NCBI RefSeq assembly: GCF_027474525.2
Contig: NZ_CP114882.2
Coordinates: 2,294,001 to 2,358,000, forward strand
Source: Flavobacterium lacustre
Lineage (GTDB): Bacteria; Bacteroidota; Bacteroidia; Flavobacteriales; Flavobacteriaceae
Length of the DNA stretch: 64,000 bases
Direction of reading: 5' to 3'
The notes beneath the pieces were generated by a model, which saw only the letters and a program-made list of their open reading frames with translations, ran no database searches and was not told the DNA's origin. Positions 43,163-51,441 of this stretch are shown here, in pieces. Each line of letters opens with the position of its first letter. The first letter of the stretch is position 1. A program made the translations under genes and the position numbers.

Positions 43163-44002
43163 TTAATTATTTTTTAATTCTGCACCGCAATGATAGCAGA
43201 ATTTGGCATTGTATTCATGACCTTCTGTTCCGCAGGAAGCACAAGGATTTAATTTATCGGGAGCTGAATTTTTAGTGTTATTTTTTGAGAATTCGGCCGT
43301 GACAATTCCGGTAGGAACGGCGATGACGCCATACCCCATAATCATCACTAACGATGCGATGAATTGCCCTAAAGGCGTGATGGGCGAAATGTCTCCGTAA
43401 CCTACTGTTGTGAGCGTGACGATAGTCCAGTAAATGCTGGTGGGAATGCTGGTAAAACCACTTTCTTTGCCTTCAACAACGTACATTATTGAGCCGATTA
43501 ATATGCTGCTGATGATCATAAAATAGATGAAAATGAGGATTTTTCCTCTACTGGCAATCAAAGCTTCTTTGAGATGGATGGATTGGCTGGAGAATTTGGG
43601 ATGTTTTAAAATTTTGAATAATCGCAGCAAACGCAAGGCACGAACAACGGTTAATATGCTGGCTCCAACAAGAAAAAAGGACAAATACATGGGTAATGTG
43701 GCGATTAAATCGATGATGCCATAGAAACTGAAAATGTATTTGATTGGTTTTTTTATTGAGATGATTCTCAATAGGTATTCGAGAGTAAAAAAAATGGTTA
43801 TAATCCATTCTAAAACAATAAGTTGGGCGTGGTATTTTGTATCAAAACCAGCGACTGTTTCGAGCATAACGATTAATACGCTGATGAGTATTATTCCTAA
43901 AAGTACGAGGTCAAACAGTCTGCCTGAAGCGGTATTTGTTCCGTATATTACCGTGTTTGTTTTTTCCCTGAAAATTTCAAATTTTGATTTTATTTTTTCC
44001 AT
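43163..44002 (-). CDS. Voltage-gated-type potassium channel with C-terminal zinc ribbon
   Basis: A 279-aa ion channel with a six-helix voltage-gated layout: S1-S3 (about 28-105), an S4-like helix with repeated arginines (VVRALRLLRLFKILKH), S5 (about 155-175), the pore loop with K+ selectivity filter TTVGYGD, and S6 (VMIMGYGVIAVPTGI). The cytosolic tail is unusual: it ends in a zinc-ribbon with two CxxC pairs (C254/C257, C269/C272). The ribbon may serve assembly or sensing; its function is not known to me. It stands between miaA and the exonuclease gene without obvious operon partners. Confidence 0.93.
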   Translation of the reverse strand: MEKIKSKFEIFREKTNTVIYGTNTASGRLFDLVLLGIILISVLIVMLETVAGFDTKYHAQLIVLEWIITIFFTLEYLLRIISIKKPIKYIFSFYGIIDLIATLPMYLSFFLVGASILTVVRALRLLRLFKILKHPKFSSQSIHLKEALIASRGKILIFIYFMIISSILIGSIMYVVEGKESGFTSIPTSIYWTIVTLTTVGYGDISPITPLGQFIASLVMIMGYGVIAVPTGIVTAEFSKNNTKNSAPDKLNPCASCGTEGHEYNAKFCYHCGAELKNN

Positions 44003-44029
44003 ATTTATTTGATGATTAATAAAATACGA

Positions 44030-45391
44030 TTAAAATTTCAAGATTTTTAATGTTTTGCTTTTTCGGATATGACCTTGAATAATACTTTTTACATCCCGGT
44101 TATTTTGCATCGGAATCAGGATGTTTTTCAGGATTTCGATATTGGTGATTTGGTAATTTAAATTATAAAAAGCATAGCCTTTGTAGATTCCGTTTTCAAT
44201 TAAAACTGCGGAGCGTTCGTTGACGGTTCTGCCTCTGTCGATTAATACCATATTTTGGTTTTCGAAACTGTTTTTGTCAATGAATTCCTGAATTCTGGCA
44301 TTGTATTCTTCGGTAGAGATTTTGCCAATGCAAGCGCCGTCACACTCTTTTATTTTATATTGAAAACAGTCTTTTTTGGTTTGATATAATCCGGTTAATT
44401 TTTGGCATAAGTGATACTCAGCAGTAATTCGGAACAATGAATTCTTCCCTTCCTGCAAAGTAGTAAACGAGGTTATTTCTTTTTTCCGACCGTCGGCTTT
44501 TTGTAGTTTTAAATTCAAATAGCCGTTAGTATCTTTTTCGGCATACAAAGCCCATTCAAAAATGCTCTTGCGTTGCGCTCTGTTGTGTATGGGTTTGTTG
44601 ATTTTTATTTCTTCACTTTCCTTCAAAAGAGCTATCAATTCGCTTCCGGTTTCTTCATAGGTTACTGCAAAAACTTCGGTTTGAATTTTTTTGCATTTGG
44701 TTGTAGTTCCTGTAAAATGTTGGTTGATGCGTTTTTTGATGTTTCGGCTTTTGCCAATGTAAATCAGCTTTCCTTTTTCATTATGCACATAATAGATTCC
44801 AGTTCTTGAAGGCAAATGTTCTACAATGTCGAGTAATTTGGGCGAAATTCCTTTCTCGATTTCAAGTTTAATGAAATCTTTCACAATTTCTTTGGTCAGA
44901 TCTTTTTCTAACAACATCTGGAAGAGCTTTGTAGTTGCTAAGGCGTCTCCACTTGCTCTGTGCCTGTCTGCCATAGGAATTCCCAAAGCGCGAACTAATT
45001 TTCCTAAACTGTACGAAGGTTGTTCCGGTATTAATTTTTTGGAAAGTTCAACGGTACAAATGGTTTTAGCTTGAAAATCATATCCTAATCTTCGGAATTC
45101 TGTTCTCAAAATTCGGTAATCAAAAGAGGCGTTGTGCGCTACAATCACACAATCATTTGTCATTTCGATAATGCGTTTGGCCACTTCAAAGAACTTTGGA
45201 GCGGAGCGTAACATGGCATTATTTATCCCAGTTAGTTTTACTACAAATGGCTGAATTGGAATTTCAGGATTGACTAAACTAATGAATTGATCCACAATTT
45301 CATGACCATCAAATTTATAGATGGCGATTTCGGTGATTCCTTCTTCGTTAAATTGTCCTCCGGTGGTTTCTATGTCGAGTATTGCGTACAA
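44030..45391 (-). CDS. Exonuclease (DnaQ-like) fused to GIY-YIG nuclease domain
   Basis: A 453-aa fusion. The N-terminal DEDDh 3'-5' exonuclease domain (about 1-165) shows Exo I (AILDIETTG, D6 and E8), Exo II (HNASFDYRILRTEF) and Exo III (HRASGDALATTKLF). A GIY-YIG nuclease domain follows (about 195-275; TGIYYVHNEKGKLIYIGKS), as in UvrC or Cho, then a C-terminal region with four cysteines in a CDGACIG context. Such fusions are known in Bacteroidota and are thought to act in DNA repair, but the exact role is unknown. Membership of the family is clear. Confidence 0.93.
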   Translation of the reverse strand: MYAILDIETTGGQFNEEGITEIAIYKFDGHEIVDQFISLVNPEIPIQPFVVKLTGINNAMLRSAPKFFEVAKRIIEMTNDCVIVAHNASFDYRILRTEFRRLGYDFQAKTICTVELSKKLIPEQPSYSLGKLVRALGIPMADRHRASGDALATTKLFQMLLEKDLTKEIVKDFIKLEIEKGISPKLLDIVEHLPSRTGIYYVHNEKGKLIYIGKSRNIKKRINQHFTGTTTKCKKIQTEVFAVTYEETGSELIALLKESEEIKINKPIHNRAQRKSIFEWALYAEKDTNGYLNLKLQKADGRKKEITSFTTLQEGKNSLFRITAEYHLCQKLTGLYQTKKDCFQYKIKECDGACIGKISTEEYNARIQEFIDKNSFENQNMVLIDRGRTVNERSAVLIENGIYKGYAFYNLNYQITNIEILKNILIPMQNNRDVKSIIQGHIRKSKTLKILKF

Positions 45392-45476
45392 ATTCAGTGT
45401 TCGGTTTACAGTGTTCAGTTTTAGTAGCAGTTTTTAAATCTGAAATCAAAAAAAGGTACTTTTATCAAAAATCAAA

Positions 45477-46142
45477 TTATCGTCCCCCAAATATACTACT
45501 TCCTATCCGAACCATTGTACTTCCGCAGTCAATAGCGAGTTTATAATCGCCAGACATTCCCATAGAAATAGTGTTCAGTTGTAAGTTATCAGTCTCCGTG
45601 GATTTTAAATTATCAAAGATAGATTTCAAATGGGTAAATTCCTTCTTAATTTGGTTTTGATTATCTGTAAAAGTAGCCATCCCCATTAATCCAACAATTC
45701 GAATGTTTTTATAAACTTCGCTATTTTGTGTGATGAATTGAATAACTCCATTTAATTCATCTTCATCTAGACCAAATTTACTTTCCTCTTCGGCAATATA
45801 TACTTGAAGCAAACAATCGATAATTCTATTGTTTTTTTGTGCCTGTCTGTTGATTTCGTGTAGTAATTTCAAACTATCCACGCCGTGAATCAAACTTACA
45901 AAAGGCGCCATAAATTTGACCTTGTTCGTTTGTACATGACCAATCATGTGCCATTGAATATCTTTGGGCATGGCTTCCCATTTTTCGGCCATTTCCTGGA
46001 TTTTGTTTTCACCAAAAATACGTTGTCCTGCTTCATAAGCTTCCATCAAATCCGAAATGGGTTTGGTTTTTGAAACAGCAACTAGCGTTACTTGTTCCGG
46101 TAATGTTGCTTTTATGGCAAGTAAATTTTGTTCTATAGACAT
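45477..46142 (-). CDS. YggS family PLP-binding protein
   Basis: A 221-aa pyridoxal-5'-phosphate carrier/homeostasis protein (PLPBP, YggS family). PLP-lysine K25 lies in LVAVSKTKP, and FGENKIQEMAEKWE, WHMIGHVQTNKVK, and GLMGMATFTD, SMGMSGDYKLAI are all family motifs. The start is placed at the ATG at 46142 (MSIEQ), because the longer in-frame ATG at 46235 would overlap the upstream dehydrogenase gene and add residues without family similarity. It follows that gene by 28 bp. Confidence 0.95.
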   Translation of the reverse strand: MSIEQNLLAIKATLPEQVTLVAVSKTKPISDLMEAYEAGQRIFGENKIQEMAEKWEAMPKDIQWHMIGHVQTNKVKFMAPFVSLIHGVDSLKLLHEINRQAQKNNRIIDCLLQVYIAEEESKFGLDEDELNGVIQFITQNSEVYKNIRIVGLMGMATFTDNQNQIKKEFTHLKSIFDNLKSTETDNLQLNTISMGMSGDYKLAIDCGSTMVRIGSSIFGGR

Positions 46143-46170
46143 GTGTCGAAAGTTTTTTATGAGCTGTAAA

Positions 46171-47058
46171 TTATATAAACTGCTTGGCAATTTTTTCGGC
46201 TTTTTTGCTTGCCGAATAATCGTAGAAACCTTCACCAGATTTTACTCCCATTTTGCCAGCTCGGACCATGTTTACTAATAAAGGACAAGGTGCATATTTT
46301 GGGTTTTTGAATCCATCATACATCACGTTTAGAATTGCCAAACAAACGTCTAATCCAATAAAATCAGCTAGTTGTAAAGGTCCCATAGGGTGTCCCATTC
46401 CCAGTTTCATTACGGTATCAATTTCATAAACGCCAGCTACTTTGTTGTATAATGTTTCTATGGCTTCATTAATCATAGGCATCAAAATTCTATTGGCTAC
46501 AAAACCTGGATAATCATTAACTTCAACAGGCGTTTTTCCTAATTTTTCGGAAAGATTCATGATGATTTGAGTCACTTCGTCACTCGTGTTGTATCCGCGA
46601 ATGATTTCAACTAATTTCATAATTGGTACCGGATTCATAAAATGCATTCCAATCACTCGTTCCGGATGCGCTACAACCGCTCCAATTTGGGTAATAGAAA
46701 TAGAAGAAGTATTGGTAGCTAAAATAGTATTGTGTGAGCAAGCTTCATTTAATTGTCTGAAAATATTCAGTTTCAATTCTACATTTTCGGTTGCTGCTTC
46801 AACGACCAAATCAGCACCAACAACACCATCTTTAATGTCAGTGTAAGTGATAATATTAGTAATTGTTTTTACAACATCGTCTTGAGTAATGGTTCCTTTG
46901 GCCAACATTCGATCCAAATTTGCAGCAATAGTTGCCATTCCTTTGTCTAATGATTTTTCGGAAACATCAATTAATTTTACGGTGAAACCACTTTGGGCAA
47001 ACGTATGAGCAATCCCGTTACCCATTGTTCCTGCACCGATTACGGCTATTGTTTTCAT
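46171..47058 (-). CDS. 3-hydroxyacyl-CoA (3-hydroxybutyryl-CoA) dehydrogenase
   Basis: A 295-aa NAD(P)-dependent dehydrogenase oxidising 3-hydroxyacyl-CoA to 3-oxoacyl-CoA. The N-terminal Rossmann motif is IGAGTMGNGIAHTFA; ATNTSSISITQIG and the catalytic His motif MHFMNPVPIMKLVEII follow; the C-terminal domain has VNDYPGFVANRILMPMINEA and MGHPMGPLQLADFIGLD. The stand-alone length matches Hbd/PaaH-type enzymes rather than the fused FadB. It is upstream of the YggS gene with only 28 bp between, and a hairpin repeat separates it from the Gfo/Idh gene. Confidence 0.94.
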   Translation of the reverse strand: MKTIAVIGAGTMGNGIAHTFAQSGFTVKLIDVSEKSLDKGMATIAANLDRMLAKGTITQDDVVKTITNIITYTDIKDGVVGADLVVEAATENVELKLNIFRQLNEACSHNTILATNTSSISITQIGAVVAHPERVIGMHFMNPVPIMKLVEIIRGYNTSDEVTQIIMNLSEKLGKTPVEVNDYPGFVANRILMPMINEAIETLYNKVAGVYEIDTVMKLGMGHPMGPLQLADFIGLDVCLAILNVMYDGFKNPKYAPCPLLVNMVRAGKMGVKSGEGFYDYSASKKAEKIAKQFI

Positions 47059-47081
47059 TTGTGTTTTTGTTTAAAGTTAAA

Positions 47082-47130
47082 AAAGTTTAAAGTTTAAAGT
47101 TCCCTAATGCAACTTTAAACCTTAAACTTT
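47082..47130. repeat. 20-bp inverted repeat (AAAGTTTAAAGTTTAAAGTT type)
   Basis: Left arm 47082-47101 and right arm 47111-47130 pair over 20 bp with one mismatch, around a 9-nt loop. It is AT-rich, made of AGTTTAA units, and could also act as a weak terminator of the Gfo/Idh gene. Similar AGTTTAAAGTT words occur near 14760. Confidence 0.75.
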
Positions 47131-47146
47131 GAACCAAATTTTAAAT

Positions 47147-48112
47147 TTATTTTTTGAAACAATCAATAATTTGATAAGCAACTTTTAAAGCATCAGTTGC
47201 TTGATCTAAAGTAACAACTGGAGTTGTATCGTTATTGATAGCGTCTGCAAAGGATTCTAATTCATCCAAAATAGCATTGTTTTGTTCTACATTTGGATTC
47301 GAAAAGTAGATTTGTTTTTTAACGCCTTCTGCATTTTGCAAAATCATATCAAAATCTCCGGGAACTTCCGGCGCATCTTTCATTTTTACAACTTCACATT
47401 TCTTTTCGAGAAAATCAACGGAGATATAGGCATCTTTTTGAAAGAATCTGGATTTGCGCATGTTCTTCATCGAAATTCTGCTGGCCGTTAAATTAGCGAC
47501 ACAACCGTTTTCGAATTCGATTCGGGCATTTGCGATATCAGGAGTTTCACTGATAACCGAAACACCACTGGCATTTATATTTTTAACTTTAGATTTTACG
47601 ACACTCAAAATAGCATCAATATCGTGAATCATCAAATCGAGCACCACAGGAACATCGGTTCCACGCGGATTGAACTCTGCTAAACGATGTGCTTCAATAA
47701 ACATGGGGTTTTCAATCATGTTTTTGGTAGCAATAAAAGCAGGATTGAATCGTTCGACATGACCCACTTGTCCTTTTATATGATATTCTTTTGCCAAAGC
47801 GATAATTTCTTCGGCTTCTTCAACAGTGGTTGAAATAGGTTTTTCAATAAATACGTGTTTCCCGGATTTGATGGAAACTTTCGCACATTTGTAATGAGAA
47901 AGAGTAGGGGTAACAATATCTATAACGTCAACAGCATGAATTAATTTGGCAATAGTATCAAATTGTTTGTAACCAAATTCAGCAGCAATTTTAGCCCCGT
48001 TTTCTAGATTTTCATCATAAAATCCAACTAATTCATATTTTTCAGATTGTTGCAATAAGCGCAAATGTATTTTTCCTAGGTGGCCGGCACCTAATACTCC
48101 AATTTTCAGCAT
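47147..48112 (-). CDS. Gfo/Idh/MocA family oxidoreductase
   Basis: A 321-aa NAD(P)-dependent sugar- or inositol-type dehydrogenase. The N-terminal Rossmann fold begins IGVLGAGHLGKIHLRLL, with DVIDIVTPTLSH and the substrate-binding motif HVFIEKPISTTVEEAEEI. The Gfo/Idh C-terminal domain has VVLDLMIHDIDAILSVV (catalytic-region HD) and INNDTTPVVTLDQATDAL at the end. The substrate cannot be told. A TATTTTTG box lies 16 bp upstream of the ATG at 48136-48129. Confidence 0.93.
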   Translation of the reverse strand: MLKIGVLGAGHLGKIHLRLLQQSEKYELVGFYDENLENGAKIAAEFGYKQFDTIAKLIHAVDVIDIVTPTLSHYKCAKVSIKSGKHVFIEKPISTTVEEAEEIIALAKEYHIKGQVGHVERFNPAFIATKNMIENPMFIEAHRLAEFNPRGTDVPVVLDLMIHDIDAILSVVKSKVKNINASGVSVISETPDIANARIEFENGCVANLTASRISMKNMRKSRFFQKDAYISVDFLEKKCEVVKMKDAPEVPGDFDMILQNAEGVKKQIYFSNPNVEQNNAILDELESFADAINNDTTPVVTLDQATDALKVAYQIIDCFKK

Positions 48113-48128
48113 AATGATGTAATTTCTA

Positions 48129-48136
48129 CAAAAATA
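48129..48136 (-). promoter_or_regulatory. -7 promoter box of the Gfo/Idh gene
   Basis: TATTTTTG on the minus strand fits TAnnTTTG, 16 bp upstream of the ATG at 48112. No spaced -33 TTG is evident. Confidence 0.4.
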
Positions 48137-48257
48137 GCAATAAATTGATTAAATAATTATCGATATGGAACAATTATTTATCCAATTTTAATTTTAAAAT
48201 TCAGTATTTAAAATTAGAATTTGTTTTCTATTTTTACCAAAATAAAACATCAAAATT

Positions 48258-48899
48258 TTGAAAGACACAGCCAAACATCAAGGACTTCGGAATCAATTAG
48301 TAAGCGTTTTGCAACAAAAAGGAATTACCGATACAACTGTTTTGGATGCGATAAAAAAAATCCCCCGTCACTTGTTTCTCAATTCCAGTTTTGAAGATTA
48401 TGCCTATCAGGACAAAGCATTTCCTATTGGTGCCGGCCAAACGATTTCACAACCTTACACGGTTGCATTTCAATCTCAATTATTAGAAGTAAAAAAGGAA
48501 CATAAAATATTAGAAATTGGAACAGGTTCCGGTTATCAAACGGCTGTTTTGTGTACTATGGGAGCCAAAGTGTATAGTGTAGAACGCCAGAATGAACTGT
48601 TCAAAAAAACATCGGTATTGTTTCCGAAACTAGGAATTCGTCCCAAACATCTTTCTTTTGGTGACGGCTACAAAGGTTTACCGAGTTACGCTCCTTTTGA
48701 CAGTATTATTGTTACTGCCGGAGCTCCAATTATTCCTCAGCCGTTGATGGCACAATTAAAAATAGGAGGAAGGTTGGTAATTCCTTTAGGTGAAGATGTT
48801 CAAATTATGACTTTATTAATTCGTAAAAACGAAACTCAATTCGAGAAACACGAGTTTGGAGAGTTTCGTTTTGTTCCTTTATTAGAAGATAAAAATTAA
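48258..48899 (+). CDS. pcm: Protein-L-isoaspartate O-methyltransferase
   Basis: A 213-aa repair methyltransferase acting on isoaspartyl residues in aged proteins, using SAM. Family motifs are GAGQTISQPYTVAFQS (substrate loop), ILEIGTGSGYQTAVL (SAM motif I), VYSVERQNELFKKT, GDGYKGLP and IIVTAGAPIIPQPL. The only usable start codon is TTG at 48258, because an in-frame stop TAA lies at 48243 and no ATG follows before the DTAKHQGLRNQLV segment that begins all PCMT proteins. It is convergent with the Fic gene. Confidence 0.95.
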   Translation: MKDTAKHQGLRNQLVSVLQQKGITDTTVLDAIKKIPRHLFLNSSFEDYAYQDKAFPIGAGQTISQPYTVAFQSQLLEVKKEHKILEIGTGSGYQTAVLCTMGAKVYSVERQNELFKKTSVLFPKLGIRPKHLSFGDGYKGLPSYAPFDSIIVTAGAPIIPQPLMAQLKIGGRLVIPLGEDVQIMTLLIRKNETQFEKHEFGEFRFVPLLEDKN

Positions 48900-48902
48900 A
48901 CT

Positions 48903-48928
48903 AAAACCCGCTGCTGTATTGGGTTTTT
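48903..48928 (+). terminator. Short hairpin after pcm
   Basis: A 7-bp stem AAAACCC / GGGTTTT with an 11-nt loop ends at the stop of the convergent Fic gene. It is too short to be certain. Confidence 0.45.
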
Positions 48929-49976
48929 ATTGACTAATAATACTGATGTAATGTTGTAAACTTTCTTTTTCTGTTTGAGCAATAAATAGTATAAAATCTT
49001 CTTTATTGTTTTTTATTTGAGCTGTTTCTAAAGCTTTATAATATTTGGTTTGGGTGTCATAATCTCCTTTGATATTAGCAATAACATAACCATTTTGTAA
49101 TAAAATCAAGTTCATTATCAAGCGGGATGTTCTGCCGTTGCCATCAATGAAAGGCTGAATGGAAGCAATACGTTCGTGCATTTCGGCAGCTAAAATGACC
49201 GGATGTACTTTGTTTTTATTGATTTCATACCAAACAAAAAAATCTTCCATTTCTTTGGGAACTAAGTTTGGTTCTGGAGGCACATGAGTACTTTCGTTTA
49301 TCAGCACCTGGATTTTTCTATAGCGTCCGGCATCTTGCGGAATGATTCCTCTCAAAATCAAATTGTGAATAGTCAACAGATCACGTTCATTTAAAATACT
49401 ATTTTTTTGCACAAAATCTTTGATAAAAGCAATGGCTTCTTGGTGATTAATCGCTTCCAGATGTTCACGCATGCTTTTTCCGGAAATGGTGAGTCCTTCG
49501 TTGATAACCAAATCAGTTTCGTCAAGTGTCATCGTATTTCCTTCTATTCTATTACTTTCAAAAGTATATTCTAATGCTAAAACTTTATTAGTTTTTAAAG
49601 CATCAACCTTTTTGTAGGTTTCCAGTTTTGATTTTAAGGAGTCAATTTCATTCAGGATTTTTTGTAAGGACGACGAAATCTTTTTACTTGAAATAGAATT
49701 GTTGTATTTAATTTCTTGTTCGGCAACCATCAGTGCTTTTAAGGCAAATTCTTCTTGACCAATTTCGTAAAGGATTTTTTCTTTTAGCCAAATTACCATT
49801 AGTGTTTCAAAATCAATTTCTAATAAGGAAGCCAGTTTTATAATTTGATCTTTGGTTGGTTTTCGGGTGCCACTTTCAAACTTACTGATTAAGGCTTGAT
49901 CAATCCCAAGTTTTTGTGCTACTTCTCGGGTTTTCAAACCTTTTTTTTCTCTTGCATTTTTGAGGAGTACTTTCAT
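48927..49976 (-). CDS. HTH-Fic fusion protein with degenerate catalytic motif
   Basis: A 349-aa cytoplasmic protein with an Xre-type helix-turn-helix (residues 1-60; TREVAQKLGIDQALISKFESG) fused to a Fic domain (about 130-320). Fic proteins usually transfer AMP with a motif HPFxDGNGRxxR. Here the motif reads IQPFIDGNGRTSRL: the catalytic His is Q274, while the phosphate-binding GNGRxxR is intact. An inhibitory-helix-type motif S141-x3-E145-GN (SNRIEGN) precedes it. The protein may therefore be catalytically impaired or have another activity; the HTH suggests DNA binding and autoregulation or toxin-antitoxin-like control. No partner gene adjoins it. Confidence 0.9.
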   Translation of the reverse strand: MKVLLKNAREKKGLKTREVAQKLGIDQALISKFESGTRKPTKDQIIKLASLLEIDFETLMVIWLKEKILYEIGQEEFALKALMVAEQEIKYNNSISSKKISSSLQKILNEIDSLKSKLETYKKVDALKTNKVLALEYTFESNRIEGNTMTLDETDLVINEGLTISGKSMREHLEAINHQEAIAFIKDFVQKNSILNERDLLTIHNLILRGIIPQDAGRYRKIQVLINESTHVPPEPNLVPKEMEDFFVWYEINKNKVHPVILAAEMHERIASIQPFIDGNGRTSRLIMNLILLQNGYVIANIKGDYDTQTKYYKALETAQIKNNKEDFILFIAQTEKESLQHYISIISQ

Positions 49977-50121
49977 TTAAGAAGGAGTAAAGATTGTCTT
50001 GACAAACTTAGTCATTTTTTTTAAACTAAAAAAAAACAACACTTTAATAGGTATTGTTTTTTTGAATTTATTCCGCTAAAAAATTTTTAATAAATCATCT
50101 AAGAATTTTAGAAAGCAAAAA

Positions 50122-50760
50122 CTATTTTTTGGGAAGTGAACCGTCTTTTCTCATTTCATTAATGACGGTTTCCATGATTGCATCTACTGTTTCACCCACA
50201 TTAGTAATATGAGCGGATTTAGTGGTTCCTGTCCAAATTAATTTATTTCGTTTCAATGAAAAGATATTCGTCTCTACCAGATAAAAAGTAGTTTCCTGAA
50301 AGTATCCCGGATCATAAAAATGAGGGGAATACATGCCGTACCAATTGCTAAAACCGTATCCATACATTCCGCCATACATGCCTCCCATACCTCCATAATA
50401 AAGGGAAGTATTGGTTCCAGGAACATAATGGGTTTCTTTTTCGATGCTTACTAAACGCATGGTGACCACACCATCGAAATTTTCGCTGTTAAGAATTTTT
50501 AGTTTTTGTTCCTTGGTAAGGTCTAAGTTGGTTCCGTTTAGATAGTTGTAGGAAGTTTTGAATATAGGATTCCGTAATGCGATTCTGGTTTCTATAATTT
50601 TTCGGGTAGTTTCGTCTTTAACGAAAGCGACAACTAATACTTTTTTAAATTGCTCTTTTGCAATGGTGGTTTCCGGATCTCTCCAACTTTTTACAATTGA
50701 AGTAGTACTTCCGCAACTCAAAATGAAAATACAGGATAATAAAAGAAAGAACTGTTTCAT
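50122..50760 (-). CDS. Lipoprotein, DUF4136-like
   Basis: A 212-aa exported lipoprotein (MKQFFLLLSCIFILSCGST, lipobox LSCG). It resembles the DUF4136 group of bacterial lipoproteins, with the early segment SIVKSWRDPETTIAKEQFKKVLVVAF and an alternating strand pattern. A glycine/tyrosine/methionine-rich loop (MGGMYGGMYGYGFSNWYG) around 130-150 is notable. No function is established. It stands alone, 145 bp downstream of the Fic start region and 84 bp from smpB. Confidence 0.75.
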   Translation of the reverse strand: MKQFFLLLSCIFILSCGSTTSIVKSWRDPETTIAKEQFKKVLVVAFVKDETTRKIIETRIALRNPIFKTSYNYLNGTNLDLTKEQKLKILNSENFDGVVTMRLVSIEKETHYVPGTNTSLYYGGMGGMYGGMYGYGFSNWYGMYSPHFYDPGYFQETTFYLVETNIFSLKRNKLIWTGTTKSAHITNVGETVDAIMETVINEMRKDGSLPKK

Positions 50761-50844
50761 AACTTTAATTTATTAAGTTTATTAAGTAATAAAATTAACA
50801 AATAAATCAATGATATATTGATTGTTCCCCTTAAATAATGAGTA

Positions 50845-51297
50845 CTAAAATGATTTTTTAATTCGGTCTAAATCACGTTTTGTATCTTGTTCCTTAAGCG
50901 ATTCTCTTTTATCGTAGGTTTTCTTTCCTTTACAAAGGCCAATTTGAAGTTTAGCCATTCCTTTTTCGTTCGTGAATAATTTTAAAGGAATTATAGTTAG
51001 TCCTTTTGCCTGCACACTTCGGGCTAAACTTTTTAATTCTCTTTTATTCAGCAAAAGCTTTCTTTCGCTTCTGGCTTTATGGTTGAATTGGTTCCCAAAA
51101 GTATATTCTTCGATGTAAGTATTGATGGCAAAAAGTTCATTATTGCTGAACTCGCAAAAGCTTTCTGTAATGTTTGCTTTTCCTAACCGAATTGATTTTA
51201 TTTCGGTTCCGGCCAAAACAATTCCTGCAGTGAAAGTTTCAATTATTTCATAATCGAATCGGGCTCTTTTATTGAGTATGTTGACTGTTTTTAGCAT
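50845..51297 (-). CDS. smpB: SsrA-binding protein
   Basis: A 150-aa protein that binds tmRNA and brings it to stalled ribosomes for trans-translation. Features are the N-terminal IKTVNILNKRARFDYE-like start, the core GIVLAGTEIKSIRLGKANI, CEFSNNELFAINTYI, the RKLLLNKRELKSL region and a basic C-terminal tail (KKTYDKRESLKEQDTKRDLDR), which becomes helical on the ribosome. It is a stand-alone gene, and the tmRNA gene itself is not in this window. A TACATTTG box ends 7 bp before its ATG. Confidence 0.97.
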   Translation of the reverse strand: MLKTVNILNKRARFDYEIIETFTAGIVLAGTEIKSIRLGKANITESFCEFSNNELFAINTYIEEYTFGNQFNHKARSERKLLLNKRELKSLARSVQAKGLTIIPLKLFTNEKGMAKLQIGLCKGKKTYDKRESLKEQDTKRDLDRIKKSF

Positions 51298-51304
51298 AGA
51301 TTGA

Positions 51305-51312
51305 CAAATGTA
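51305..51312 (-). promoter_or_regulatory. -7 promoter box of smpB
   Basis: TACATTTG on the minus strand fits TAnnTTTG with only 7 bp to the smpB ATG, implying a very short leader. No TTG is seen at the expected -33 distance. Confidence 0.5.
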
Positions 51313-51407
51313 TAATAAAAAAGAAAAAATGTAAAGGATTAATCAGGAATAAGACGAAATAATTTGAAAACATGATTTATATCAGTTTCTATTGAAAAGG
51401 AAGCACT

Positions 51408-51415
51408 TAGTTTTG
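51408..51415 (+). promoter_or_regulatory. -7 promoter box of OmpW gene
   Basis: TAGTTTTG fits TAnnTTTG, 26 bp upstream of the ATG at 51442. A -33 element at the normal distance is not evident. Confidence 0.45.
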
Positions 51416-51441
51416 TTTAATAATTTAAAACCAAACCCAGT

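Noticed and set aside
45477..46235. Longer start of the YggS gene at 46235
   Set aside because: It would overlap the upstream dehydrogenase gene by 65 bp and add residues foreign to the family; ATG at 46142 fits.
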